From NCBI GenBank assembly GCA_003427395.1, contig BFEA01000175.1, positions 128,739 through 165,356 on the forward strand: a stretch of 36,618 nucleotides of DNA. The letters run 5' to 3'. How positions within the stretch are numbered: the first letter of the stretch is position 1; every line of letters starts with the position of its first letter. The stretch is from Chara braunii (Eukaryota; Streptophyta; Charophyceae; Charales; Characeae). The notes below the pieces were generated by a model, which searched no databases, was not told the DNA's origin, and saw nothing but the letters and a program-made list of their open reading frames with translations. Positions 1 through 9,945 of the stretch are shown piece after piece. A program made the translations under genes and the position numbers.

Positions 1-616
1 TACTACGTGGCAGCAGCCACGAAGATAACACGTGGCATCTGCCACGTCGATAACCCCTCAGACAGTAGTGCGCCAGTCAGCATGCTGGTCGCACAGCACA
101 CTCAAGCCACGAACCAGCGACGAGCGCCGGTTGTCAAGTTCTCCGCAGCGTCTCGCCAGCAAGACAGCATAGAGCCGGCATTGACGCGAGAGCGTCGAGT
201 CCCCATAGACTCCAGACGAGAGTCTAGATATCAAAGCCAGGAAATCAGCCCAATATGTAGTGTTGACGGCGGGGTCTGGGCCCCAGTCCTCAAGTCAGAC
301 ACGGCCGAGATCGATTGTCGTCGACGGCCTGGATTGGGTTGAAACTGTATCCTCCTTGGTCCACCGTTCTGACTGAGTACCTGCACTCATACAAGTCGAT
401 GCACACGACCAAGGGCCTGGGCGAGGTTCCTGGACCTACAGTTCACTTTGACCTTTGAATTTCTTGCTGTGCGCGGTCACACAGTCACCCGCAGCGGCCT
501 GAGGCCGAGCAGAGCGTGGTCGCACTGCTCGCTTGGCCTGGGCTTGGGTTACAGCGCCCAGGCCGCTGCTGAACGCGGTTTACTGCAATGGTTTACCGGA
601 CAGTTCTGTTTGCGAC

Positions 617-618
<2 letters not shown>
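1..618. other. No recognised gene
   Basis: An open frame of about 111 codons runs from base 7 on the plus strand, but its composition (Arg/Ser-rich, no motif) gives no reason to call it coding. Nothing else is recognisable up to the microsatellite. Confidence 0.5.

Positions 619-683
<65 letters not shown>
619..683. repeat. Compound (CT)n/(TA)n microsatellite
   Basis: About 48 bases of CT dinucleotides with one TTTC interruption run directly into a short TA tract. The Ser-Leu open frames reading through it are artefacts of the repeat. Confidence 0.95.
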
Positions 684-1054
684 TTGGGTGTAACCAGCGT
701 GACTACGTGCTGTTCTGTGATGCACAAATGTCAGGGCCGCGACTCTGTCCTTTGTGGACACAGAACTCATGTGTGACTGCACGGGCACCCAAAAAAGGCA
801 CAAATACATGGTACCAAACGCCCCAGATATTTGGGACTTTAGGTCCCCTTGTGAGTATGCCCTCAATCCTTTACCGGCCATTTTGTTAACCACCTTGATT
901 TTCGGATGAACAATGCTACTGGATCAAAAGGGCTGGAGGCTGTAGGCAGAAAGGGGAAAAGAAAGTGCTGGCGCAGATTCGTTTTTTTTTCTATGGTGCG
1001 CAGAATCCACGTCAGGCAAAAGAGGCTCGGAGGTACTGTTGGGGCCAGGTCCCA

Positions 1055-1194
1055 CCAGCAAAGAGAATTTGACTAAGTGCCTGAATCTGGATGGGTTTAG
1101 AGCAGCGATTCAGAAAGGCAGTTCAATCTCGATTTTCCGGACCTTTCCACTAGCACGTCCAGATTCGGGCATTTGACCCAATCCTCTTTGCTGC
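1055..1194. repeat. Inverted-repeat (MITE-like) element
   Basis: The arms are about 39 bases each, at 1055-1093 and 1156-1194. They are imperfect reverse complements sharing the cores AGCAAAGAG and GAATCTGG. The right arm is followed at about 1211 by GGTGGTTTAA, a string that also ends several other elements in this window. No transposase is present, so this would be a non-autonomous element or foldback remnant. Confidence 0.55.
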
Positions 1195-1305
1195 TAGAGG
1201 TGCCTTGCCCCTGGTGGTTTAAGAAGAAGCAAACATAGCAAAAACGAAGATAATGTAAGAGAAAGCTGGGTTGACCAGAAGAAGGGAAAATTGAAGGTGA
1301 ATTTA

Positions 1306-1348
1306 CTTCTTCTTCTTCTTCTTCTTCTTCTTTTTTTTTTTTTTTTTT
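1306..1348. repeat. (TTC)n plus poly-T tract
   Basis: Ten or so TTC units grade into an 18-base T run. The bases that follow include AATAAA-like strings, but no gene can be tied to them. Confidence 0.85.
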
Positions 1349-1859
1349 CCCTGTTGGTAATTTATGTACAATAAAAAATTGTCATGGAGCAGCCGCAGCT
1401 GCAGTGCCTCAGCCATCTGTTTGCGCGGGTATTGTTTCCAGATCTCGAGTTCACCACAGTATCATATATGTGCAACCAGACTTAACGAATTTGGACAGTG
1501 CTTGAGGTAATGGTAATGTGAGGAGCATGACAAGTAAGATCATGAAGGAGAAGGATGGATGGGGAGACCTCAAAGAGCTGCAAGCAAGGTGCACAACGTT
1601 TTTCCACTTTCCATTGCTGTGATTGGTTGTCGGCGCGGAGCCGCATCTCCAGTGCCTCACCTTCAATCCCTGCAGCAGCATTGGGCACCGCAGCAGTCTT
1701 AAAGCTCTTGCTTAGTGACGTTTCGGCTTGTGGAGTGCCCTAAAATCTTGATCTGCATTTCTGGATGTTGGGTGGTTTGCGTTCGGCATCCCCTGAGAAG
1801 GATCCACTACTCTACGCTGTCCTTGACTTGATGCAGAAGGGCTAGACAGATTTGCGGTT

Positions 1860-4208
1860 ATGGAAAGAATGACTTTTTCCATGATTGGCTATTCTAGGAA
1901 GCCATTGGGAGACCATAGGCCAGAATTCCACCATCGCTGTCAGTGTCGCGAAAGCAGCTGCAGCAGCCGGCGACAGAATGTTCGGGAACGGCACATTGTG
2001 GTCGTGACACCTCTGGGCTTTCTCACAACGTTGCTGTGGGGCCTTGCTTCCCTCGTGATTTTGGTTGAGGGTCGGACATTCTATGTCTCTTCGGAAATAG
2101 GTCGGGACTCGTTCAGCGAAGAAGAGGCACAAGACCCCCGAACGCCTTGGGCTACCCTTGACCGAGTTCGTAGGTTGTTTCTCGAGCGCGGCCATCAACC
2201 TGGAGATCAGATTCTCTTTCAAAGAGGCGGTGTGTTCCGAGGTGGGATTGACCTCTCTCACTTCACAGCCACACTGGTAAATGTCACCTTTGCAGCGTAT
2301 GGCAACCCATCTCTCCCCCGACCACGCCTCACAGGCTCCATATTGGTTGACTCGGCATCGTGGCAGAAATGGGGTCCATCAGGATGGGGGATCTACGTGG
2401 CACAGATCCCTTCTCAGCCTTCGTTCGTCGGATCGGTATTCATCGATGGCCAGCGGCTGATGCGCTCCCGCTGGCCCAATCAGGCGGATCTTATACCTGT
2501 GACTGGTGCCTATGCTCGCTATGACTCCTGCAACAGCACCACCAAGGAGATCTTTGCTCCATATGCCGGCAGCCGACTTTCAGGGTACTGGGTTGGTGCA
2601 GAGCTTGTGTATCGGTCGACCGCTTACATGTACACGAAGGGCAGAGTGACTTCCTTTACTGTGATTCCTGGAGACTCTGCTGGTGGCGCCACAACCAATG
2701 GGGAGACGGTTGCCTTTGGATTGGACCTATCTTCAAGGGTCAGGGAGATGCGATGCATACGTGGGGCGGGGTTCTTTCTGCAAGACCATCTTGGGGAGCT
2801 CGATTCTCCAGGGGAGTATTTTTATGACAGCACATTTGGTAACCTGTATGTCTGGAACTGGGACTCTCAGAGCCCGGTCAGGAAGACGGTGGAGATCACA
2901 GTAACGTCCACAGGAATTGGTCTGTTCAGAAACATAGACTGTACAATTTCCAATTTGTCATTGGATAAATACCAACATTACGGTGTCCGCGTTGTCACCT
3001 CCACTAGCGCGTTGAGGCTCGTTGTGTCGAACCTCGTTGTGGAAGATGTAAACGGCTTCTGTATTGACTGCAGCAGCTGGTTTGGGGTCTGCTCAAACAA
3101 TGTGGTTCGTCAATGTGGTCACACAGGCATTTCTATGCAAGGTTCAAACAATTTTGTGCAATGGAATAACATCTCGGAGGTAGGCCTCCTCAGAGGTGAG
3201 CACTTAGACAGTGCTCCTCCACAAGGGATAGGGACGGGCATGTACAACAGGAACACAACGATTCAGTTTAACACTGTGGCTGTAACAGGGTATATGGGAA
3301 TCAACTTCCCGGGTGGAGGTAGCGTTACCCGGTTCAACTACGTGTCCGATACTTGTCTCATTTTGAATGATTGTGGCAGTATTTACCAACCCTATGTGCA
3401 AAACGCGTCCATAGCCAGGAATATCATAACGCGGTCTTGGGGCAATGAGGACTCACTACCGGTTGGGATGAATCACCCCGCATATGACCCCTACAGGAGA
3501 TTCGGAGAAATATGCGTTTACATTGACAACAATGCGACAGGCATAACTGTTGCAGGTAACACAGTGATGGGCTGCTCCACTGGTGTGTTCAATCATGGAG
3601 GCAACTTCACGCTCATCGTCGGGAACACATTTTTTGATACCAGGCGAGCTGTCCAGTTTGGCGGGTTGTGGACTGGCTATAACAGTACCGTCGAAAGGAA
3701 CATCATATATCTGAATCCAGGAGGTACTGTCTCCTTTTACGAGAGGGAGCCCGCAAACGAACCTGCCCAGTATATCAGAAATACGATTTGCAGTCCGTAT
3801 AAACCCAATGCCGTTCAGGTGTTCAATAGGTCCCTCGGAAACCGACAATGGGGTACCAAAGATTGTGCCATTGACAACAAACCGGCCTGGAACATCACCT
3901 ACCAGAGTAAAAATCTCATAACTCCAGCACTGACTAGAGTTCTTGCCCGCATGAGTGGCGAAGGCCAAGGTTGGGTTGTGATCCCTTCGAACGTGCCTCT
4001 GGAATTCAATGGTCCCAACGACTACTGTCAAGCCCAACCTTGCCTGCGAATTGTGCCGCCTCCGGGGTGTTGTGACGATGAACAGCTTCGGCCTCAAGCA
4101 AATGTTAGATTGGTGTTCAATCCGCGCCTCATGCTTGAACCAGGGACGCAATATTTGGTGCTGTTGGAGACGTTCTCGTCACTGCAACTTCCTTTCCTTC
4201 AACTTAGG
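1860..4208 (+). CDS. Parallel beta-helix (pectin-lyase-fold) protein, 5' exon
   Basis: The open frame starts at ATG 1860 and encodes 783 residues before a candidate donor, GTCAGT, at 4209. Unspliced, it would run 21 more codons to a stop at 4274. Residues 1-45 are Arg/Cys-rich and residues 46-70 are hydrophobic (FLTTLLWGLASLVILVE), suggesting a signal anchor or an uncleaved signal. At residue 74 it enters a typical beta-helix start: FYVSSEIGRDS, then PWATLDRVRR, PGDQILFQRGGVFRG and AAYGNPSLPRPRLTGS. FIDGQRLMRSRWPNQ (about 195-208) matches the conserved N-terminal module of bacterial right-handed beta-helix enzymes. Residues 350-645 are stacked repeats rich in Asn, such as GNT and RNII turns. 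About ten N-x-S/T sequons lie after the hydrophobic segment, which fits secretion. The family usually binds or cleaves polysaccharide, so a cell-wall role is plausible, but no catalytic residues can be assigned. The long intron-free exon and bacterial-type homology raise the possibility of ancient gene transfer. Confidence 0.82.
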
Positions 4209-4279
4209 GTCAGTATGCTTTGCTTCCTTCTCTTGCAGCGACTGTTTGTGCAGGGGGATAACCGTTACTTGTGACCCTC

Positions 4280-4630
4280 CAACCACTTTGCGACTGTTTT
4301 TTTTTTTTTTTTTTTAAATTCCTTTTGATTGGGCCAGTTTGGTTATTTTTGCGTGGTCCTACCAAGCAGTCTGGAATGATGCGGGTACTTTTGGACCACC
4401 GGTTCTTTCCTTGGTTGACCCGGACATTGTTTAGAGATGGCCTTCTTGGTCATTCTACATATGTCCATGTCTGGGCCTGGTTCACCCGGACGTTGTATAT
4501 CATCCTTGAGAGTGATTGTCCTAACATTCCGTACCTGGACATTGTATATCATCCTTAGAAATTTTAAGTTCCCAAAATGTCCGAATGGAAAGATGTCCGA
4601 GTGGTCGATGGTGTAGTTGTCCTAACATTC
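4280..4630. repeat. Short diverged tandem repeats
   Basis: A T run (about 4297-4315) is followed by imperfect repeats of roughly 50 bases. TATATCATCCTT appears at about 4496 and 4544, each preceded by a CCGGAC or CTGGAC motif. TTGTCCTAACATTC appears twice, at about 4517 and 4617. No coding signal is seen. Confidence 0.5.
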
Positions 4631-4693
4631 GGTGGTTCATTCGTATCTGGACTTGTTTCCGGTTCGTTTGGTACTGTGCTTCTTCTGTCATTA

Positions 4694-5204
4694 CTTCCCC
4701 AACACGTCTCCACCTTCATTTCTTTGCGCTTGATTGGGTTTCACCGCTGTTCTTCGGCATTACTTCCTCTTTTTTTTTTCTTTTTTTCTGGGACAATGCT
4801 CCAATCTATTCGTGGGGAGCTGCACGTGCTGGGAACCGGGCCCAGTGTCCCATTAGAAACATATTGAGAACGTGTACAAAGGAACTTGAGATACCGGGGC
4901 CATTGCCCGGCTTTGGCTGAGAATAGGATCATGAGCATTCAGAAAAGTCTAAGAAAACTGAAAAACTATGAAAAGTTTCTTTCTGAAAGAACCAACAAAT
5001 ACCAAACCAGAGTGGATGAGGCTCAACCATCCAAAACTCGACCGGCTTCGACCTTCCTCCTCGATATCAAGACTCTTCAAGGCCTCACACCCCCAACTGC
5101 TAGGTTACGAGGCAGCACGACCTGCCTCAGAAGACTCACATCTGCCTCAACACATCTTCACCTTCGTTTTTCCGTGCTTGATTGGGTTTCAAGGCTGTTC
5201 TTCA
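4694..5204. repeat. Diverged 60-bp direct repeats flanking a LINE tail
   Basis: Bases 4694-4756 and 5143-5204 are similar in the same orientation: both carry CAACAC, TTCACCTTC or CCACCTTC, CTTGATTGGGTTTC and GCTGTTCTTC. They bracket an antisense LINE 3' tail. They are too diverged to call a target-site duplication and could be an older local duplication. Confidence 0.5.
4768..4925 (-). mobile_element. LINE 3' tail fragment with A-rich tail
   Basis: Read on the minus strand, this has GGGACACTGGGCCCGG, then CAGCTCCCCACGAATAG, then a run of A residues interrupted by G (4768-4790 in plus coordinates). The same block occurs at about 24940-24995 and at 28008-28075, where it is the 3' end of the LINE described below. 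It is therefore a 5'-truncated insertion of the same or a sister family. Confidence 0.6.
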
Positions 5205-5469
5205 TCCTGGGCCGGCATTTCAGTCTGCCTCAGCCATGCTGCTGGCTGCTGGCTCATTATGATGTGGGAGTTGCCCATATATGTGCGGTTGAGTGGGGAG
5301 TACCCTTTCTACATGACAAAGACCTACCATAAGTGCATATCCATTCCTGCATACTTTGGAATGGCTGTATACTTTCAAAAGTAAAAGCGTTGTCTCCCCC
5401 CCCCTCCAAAAGAAAAAAAAAAACCCTTTCCTTTTTTCTTTTGAAAAGTATTGTGTAGTTTTCTAAAAG

Positions 5470-6700
5470 GAAAAGGGAAAGGATGCACAAAAGAAAGGAA
5501 AGAGAGGAGAGGAGAGGAGAGGAGAGGAGGAGCAGAGGAGGAGGAGCAGAGGAGTGGAGGAGCGGAGGAGGAGATTAGGAGAGGAGGAGGAGAAGAGAAG
5601 AGAGGGAGGGAAGAGGAGAGGATAGGAGAGGTGAGGAAAGGGGAGGAGAGGAGAAGAGAAGAGAAGGGAAGGACAGGAGAGAGGAGAGGAGAGGAGACAA
5701 GACGAGAGAAGAGAAGAGAAAATAGAAGAGGGAAGGGGAGGAGGAGAGGAGAGGAGAGGAGAGGAAAGGAGAGGAGAAGAGAAAAACAATAAGATAGCTT
5801 TTTGGCTATGCAGGAGGGGCAGAACGAGCAGAAGAGGAGGTGGCTGAAGAGGAGAGGGATTGTGGATCAGGAGAGGGAGGAGGAGGAGGAGGTAGCGTTA
5901 GAGGGAGGAGGAAAAGGAGGTGGCTGGGGGGGAGGAGGAGGAGGAGGAGGAGGAGGAGGAGGAGGAGGAGTTGGGGCAGGAGGGGGTGGTGGCGGAGGAG
6001 GAGGTGGCCAAGGAGGAGGGGGATGGCAGAGCAGAAAGGGAAGAAAAAGGAGGGGAATGACAAACTCGGACCAAGAGAAGGCATCAAACAGGACAGTGGA
6101 GCTGGTGAGGGAGGAGGTGGACACCCTTTTTTTGGGTATGGCACATGCTCTTTTTCCCTTGGATGCATCGGAGGTGGCAGCAGAGGATGATGGGGAGGAG
6201 GATAAGGTGGTGAAGGAGGAGGGGGGATGGCGGAGCAGGGGGATGGTGGAGCAGGAGGGTGAGGAGGAGGATGTGGTGGAGGAGGAGGAGGTGGCTTGAG
6301 GCGCAGGAAAGGTGTGGAGGACCGGGAGGAGGAGAAGGAGGTGGTGGAGCAGTAGAGGGCGGAAGAGAAGAAGGTGGAAGAAGGTGATAAGGAGGAGGAG
6401 GAGGAGGGAATGATGGAGGAGGTGCCCAAGGAGGGGATGGCAGAGCAGGAGGGGCAGGAGGAGTAGGAGGAGGGGACACAGGGGGGAGTAGGCAGAGGCA
6501 GCGTGGAGGAGTGGGAGGAGGAGGGGGTGGAACAGGAAAGGGTGGAGAGGAGGTGGCAGAAGGTGATGGGTAGGAGGAGGGAATGGTGGGAAAAGTGACC
6601 GAGGAGGGGACGGCAGAGCAGGAGGGGTAGGAGGAGGAGGAGGAGGGCGATGGCAGAGCAGGAGGGGCAGAAGGGGGAGGAAGAGAGCGCATTGCGCAGG
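5470..6700 (+). repeat. 1.2 kb polypurine tract
   Basis: The plus strand is almost entirely A and G for over a kilobase: GGAGA/GGAGGA repeats first, then GGAGGAGGA runs from about 5860 with occasional T. The long Pro/Ser/Leu-rich and Glu/Gly-rich open frames on both strands come from this composition and are not genes. Such tracts can form triplex (H-DNA) structures and often disturb replication and assembly. Confidence 0.9.
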
Positions 6701-6894
6701 ACAATGGAGCTTGTTTTTTTTCTTTAGTAATTCAAGTAAAAGAAACAGAAAAAGGGGCAATTGCCATGATTGTCGTCTTGTTTCTTTTTCCCAATAAGTA
6801 AGAAGAAGATGCAATTAAGATGGTCGTTGGTTAATGCGATGGGTGTGCTGATTCTACTCTTCAAAATAATGATGCGTGACAAAGAGCCCAAGAA

Positions 6895-7710
6895 TCATTT
6901 GGGGTGGAACAGGCGGAGAGGGGTGTTTATTGTGAGAGGGATCGAAGACACGGGAGGGGGCTACCTTGACTAGTGGGGAGAGAAGGATCCTTCTAGTGGG
7001 AGCATCACGGAAAGCCAGATGGAGGAGAGGAGAGCGATATTGGTGGGTGGGAGGTGGAGGAGTACAAGACATGCAGGCCACCAGATAGGACAGGGGTCCA
7101 AGAGGAAAGGCAGCGATCTGCTGCATCTGGTCGTTGATTGTTTGCTTTTGAAGGTTTCTAAAGTGGGGGGACGAGAAGTGAGAGAGTGTTGAATATCCAC
7201 AAGTAATTGGCGATGCAAAAGGCAGAGAGAGGTGTTCACTATGTGGGAGGTGAAGACGAGAGAGTGGACTACCTTGAGTGGAGGAAGGGAAGGATCCTTG
7301 GGGAGCTGCAGGATAAGCGAAGTGGGGGAGAGAGGAAAGAGGTACTGGGGAGAGGGGAGGGGAAGAAGGGGGAGGAGAAGACATGTAGATCAGCAGATAC
7401 GAGTCAGTGAGATCTGCTGCATCTCGTCGTTGATTGTTTGCTTTTGAAGGTTGCTGAAGTGGGGGGAGGAGAAGTGAGAGAGTCTTGAATACCCAAAAGT
7501 CATTGGCGATACAAAGGCGGAGAGAGGTGTTCACTATGTGGGAGGTGAAGACGAGAGAGTGGGCGACCTTGATTGGAGGAGAAGGATCCTCGGGGAGCTG
7601 CAGGAGAAGCGAAGTGGGGGAGAGAGGAAAGAGTTACTGTGGAGAGGGGAGGGGAAGAAGGGGGAGGAGAAGACATGCAGATCAGCAGACACGAGTCAGT
7701 GCAAGTAGAT
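6895..7710. repeat. Three-copy tandem repeat, about 300-bp period
   Basis: The marker GGCGGAGAGAGGTGTTCACT or a close variant occurs at 6912, 7221 and 7516, giving periods of 309 and 295 bases. Other shared blocks are GTCGTTGATTGTTTGCTTTT (about 7130 and 7428), AAGGATCCT, and GGGGAGGGGAAGAAGGGGGA (copies 2 and 3). Copy 1 is the most diverged and copies 2 and 3 are close. The minus-strand open frame across the array (7534-6854) is proline-rich and probably not coding. Confidence 0.85.
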
Positions 7711-7761
7711 CCTGTCTAGGGCATCGGGTTGGGGAAGGAGGAGGAGGAGGATGAGAACGCG

Positions 7762-8663
7762 GTGGCAATGCAATCAGACTCGACTTCTTCACACTTGTCA
7801 TGCATGCAAACAGCGAAACAGAAAACTGGCGACATGCGCCCACACAGTACTCAAGATATCGTAACCAGGTAGGAGTTCTCTTCAACTGGCTATGGCGACT
7901 GAGCGCCCACACAACTCACTGTTCGCACTCTGGATCACCCTGGATGTCCCACACGCAACACTCTACACGCAACACACACACACACACACACACGCTACTA
8001 TAGCTATGGCAGCTATGGCTGCCACTATCCTATCGCTACACTACACTTCACTGCCCTCTTCGTCTTCGGGCACACTGCAGACCTCCTCGCACAAGCTGCT
8101 GGGGCAGCGCTTCCGCATGGCATCCGCAGGAATGAATGAATGGCTGGGCGCAGCCTCTTGATTTATACTTCTGCGCTGCGTTGGTCTGCCCTGTATCCCT
8201 GGCCCCACGACGTGCACAGTCCCGGACGGTACTTGCTTGACTGGACCGGACTGGACTAACTGGGACCGCTGACTGTACTAGGTGGACTACCACCACTTGA
8301 CCACTTGCCTCTGCTGTAAGCAGGCTAACTCCGAAAGGCCACTTCTAGAAGTCTCCAACTTGGCCTTTCGGTACTGTAGCAGCTACGACTTTGCCCTTTC
8401 AGGTAAGTAGCAGCTACGACCTTGACTCTTCAGACATCCTACAGCTACGACTCCGGAACTGTCTAGACTACTACCCTACAAGTCTACAGTTCGATTCCCT
8501 TCCAAGCTGTGACCTACGACAATCTACCTACCACTGGCATTTCGACAGGTCGCAGGTTCAAGTCTACGGGTTGACATCACTACTGTACACAGGTAAGATG
8601 GGGAACTAGGGATCGAGCCCTGGGATCTGCTTTCGCTACTGCGAACTGGTGAATACCGTTTCA
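7762..8663 (-). mobile_element. Solo LTR, Ty3/gypsy family
   Basis: This block aligns in order with the LTR at 13117-14040: TGCATGCAAACAG near the left end, a GGCTATGG block, CACACACAC, a CGCATGGC block before an AATGAATGA stretch, AGCTACGAC repeats, and GGGATCGAGCCCTGGGATCT near the right end. It ends in TTTCA. No internal region adjoins it, so it is a solo LTR left by recombination, or an old fragment. The left boundary is approximate and no clean target duplication was found. Confidence 0.7.
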
Positions 8664-8710
8664 TGCCTGACTTCTGTGTTTTATGTACCAGATTGGAGCT
8701 TGGGGTTGCT

Positions 8711-8752
8711 GATGGCCCCTGCGCAAGGATGCCATGCATAACTCGATTTAAA
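8711..8752 (+). pseudogene. U6 snRNA-like fragment, 3' half
   Basis: ATGGCCCCTGCGCAAGGATG followed by CCATGCATAACTCGA matches the central and 3' part of spliceosomal U6. The 5' half is absent. It is the inverted partner of the longer copy at 8784-8871. Both copies share non-canonical bases (GATGCC, CATAACTCG), so one probably derives from the other. Confidence 0.7.
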
Positions 8753-8783
8753 AGACTACTTTCACGTGTGTTTGCCGTTACGT

Positions 8784-8871
8784 CCGAGTTATGTGTGGCA
8801 TCCTTGCGCAAGGGCCATGCTAATCTTGTTTCGATGTATCGTTCCAATTTTAACGCATATCCCGAAGGACC
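8784..8871 (-). pseudogene. U6 snRNA-like sequence, near full length
   Basis: On the minus strand this begins GTCCTTCGGGATATGCG and continues with TTAAAATTGGAACGATACA, AAGATTAGCATGGCCC and TTGCGCAAGGATGCCAC, in U6 order. The ACAGAGA box region is changed to ACATCGAAAC with extra bases, and the 3' end loses similarity after CATAACTCG. No plant-type USE (TCCCACATCG) or clear TATA box is seen upstream. It is most likely a pseudogene, although the core is unusually well kept. Confidence 0.75.
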
Positions 8872-8957
8872 TCGTTCACAATTACAGAATTTACAGAATT
8901 TCGTAAATTTACCACTTCTTTTTTTTCACTGTTAAAGCATTTTTTTTCTCTGAACAG

Positions 8958-9072
8958 GATAAAGTTCTATACGCAAGAGATTGTGGTGTTCCGTGAAGAT
9001 TTGCTCCATCGGATGAGACGAGCTTGCGTTCTTCGGCCTTCCGAGGAGGAGACAGCAGAGCCATTTGAGCAT
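8958..9072 (+). CDS. DNA polymerase epsilon subunit 2 (DPB2/POLE2), internal exon
   Basis: The acceptor is TCTGAACAG, preceded by a T-rich tract; the donor is GTGAGT at 9073. The exon starts one base into a codon and ends in phase 0, encoding 38 residues: IKFYTQEIVVFRED, then LLHRMRRACVLRPSEEET and AEPFEH. This closely resembles the late part of the calcineurin-like phosphoesterase (PDE) domain of the epsilon B-subunit, where plant proteins have YTQEIV.FR.DLL.RMRR. The B-subunit has no nuclease activity; it binds the catalytic subunit's C-terminus and is needed to assemble the CMG helicase at origins. The preceding exon is not found in the window. The conserved reading frame and splice sites argue against an old pseudogene. 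Confidence 0.85.
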
Positions 9073-9583
9073 GTGAGTCTGATTACTATCCCCTCTGTCC
9101 TGTACCGCCTGCATCTGAAATTTCTGTAACTTAGCTTCCCATTCTAACTTCGAAGTACTCCATCTCCTCTTCCTCCCCCCTCTTCAATGTTTCCACATTT
9201 CTTTCCACATATCTTTCCACTGATTCCACTCTGAGTACAGATGATAGGTTCTACTCCTCTACTGTTGTCTAGCCACGGATATCTCAAGACTTAGTTGGCG
9301 TAAAAAAAGCATCTTTTTTGAAGTTTTTTCTGCTTTCATCCTCCTCTGCCTTGATGGCCTAGGACCACACAGGAATGTTTTGTCATTTGCAGGTTCTTTT
9401 TCACTCATTGTTACCTCATCAGATTAGTTCATCATCATCATTTATTAAATTTTGTTTAATATGTTTATTTTACATTGCACCATATGCACCCCCCTTATTT
9501 CATGGAACTGAGAGAGACTAAAATAACTTTTGTCCATGTGCATGCACATGCATGTGTGTTTGCGTTGGTGTTGGTTTGTGCAG

Positions 9584-9694
9584 CTAGTCGCAACCGTGCT
9601 TCAGCAAAGTCATCTGTGCCCACTTCCTCTCACGCAACAGCCAATCCTGTGGGATTACGACCACGCACTGCATCTTTACCCTATTCCAAGTGTG
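9584..9694 (+). CDS. DNA polymerase epsilon subunit 2 (DPB2/POLE2), next exon
   Basis: The acceptor GTGCAG ends at 9583 and the donor GTAAGG starts at 9695; both boundaries are phase 0. The 37 residues include [16 protein letters not shown] and [19 protein letters not shown]. They match the region just before the C-terminus of POLE2/DPB2, where the conserved signature is CPLPL...P.YW.YDHALRLYP.P. It joins in frame to the exon at 8958-9072, with a 511-base intron between. The terminal exon of about 50 residues, expected to carry a CFNPGSF-like motif, was not found downstream. The gene is therefore incomplete here, split by assembly, or truncated. Confidence 0.87.
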
Positions 9695-9721
9695 GTAAGG
9701 GTTTCTAGTACTTCTACCCTC

Positions 9722-9727
<6 letters not shown>

Positions 9728-9779
<52 letters not shown>

Positions 9780-9780
9780 N
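9728..9780. repeat. (CT)n microsatellite ending at a single unknown base
   Basis: About 26 CT units stop at a single N at 9780, after which the sequence changes to CCACC-rich DNA. The lone N at a repeat end looks like an assembly join. Confidence 0.9.
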
Positions 9781-9910
9781 CCACCACCACCATCATCCCC
9801 ACCACCCCCACCATCACCATCAGCCCCTCCGCCAACATCCTCTACTACATCCCTCCCGTCATCTCACCCCTCTGCTTCTTCTTCTTCTTCTTCTTCTTCT
9901 TCTTCTTCTT

Positions 9911-9943
<33 letters not shown>

Positions 9944-9945
9944 CT
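9781..9945. repeat. CCA-rich stretch and (TTC)n microsatellite
   Basis: CCACCACCACCATCATC-type sequence is followed by about 22 TTC units (about 9874-9940). Open frames here are repeat artefacts, and no gene is supported. Confidence 0.85.

Noticed and set aside
1842-2261. 139-codon minus-strand frame over the gene start
   Set aside because: Shadow of the plus-strand exon; no recognisable domain.
3456-4151. 231-codon frame antisense to the beta-helix exon
   Set aside because: It is the shadow of a well-supported plus-strand coding exon and shows no family motif.
5463-6814. Pro/Ser/Leu-rich minus-strand frames of 200-315 codons
   Set aside because: They are produced by the polypurine tract, where stop codons are rare. 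No motif, and overlapping frames are equally open.
6854-7534. 226-codon minus-strand frame over the tandem repeat
   Set aside because: It spans repeat boundaries without keeping the repeat's frame, and the composition is driven by GA-rich DNA.
8784-8871. Active U6 gene
   Set aside because: The ACAGAGA box is altered, the 3' end is lost and no USE or clear TATA is seen. The upstream promoter region would overlap the DPB2 exon.
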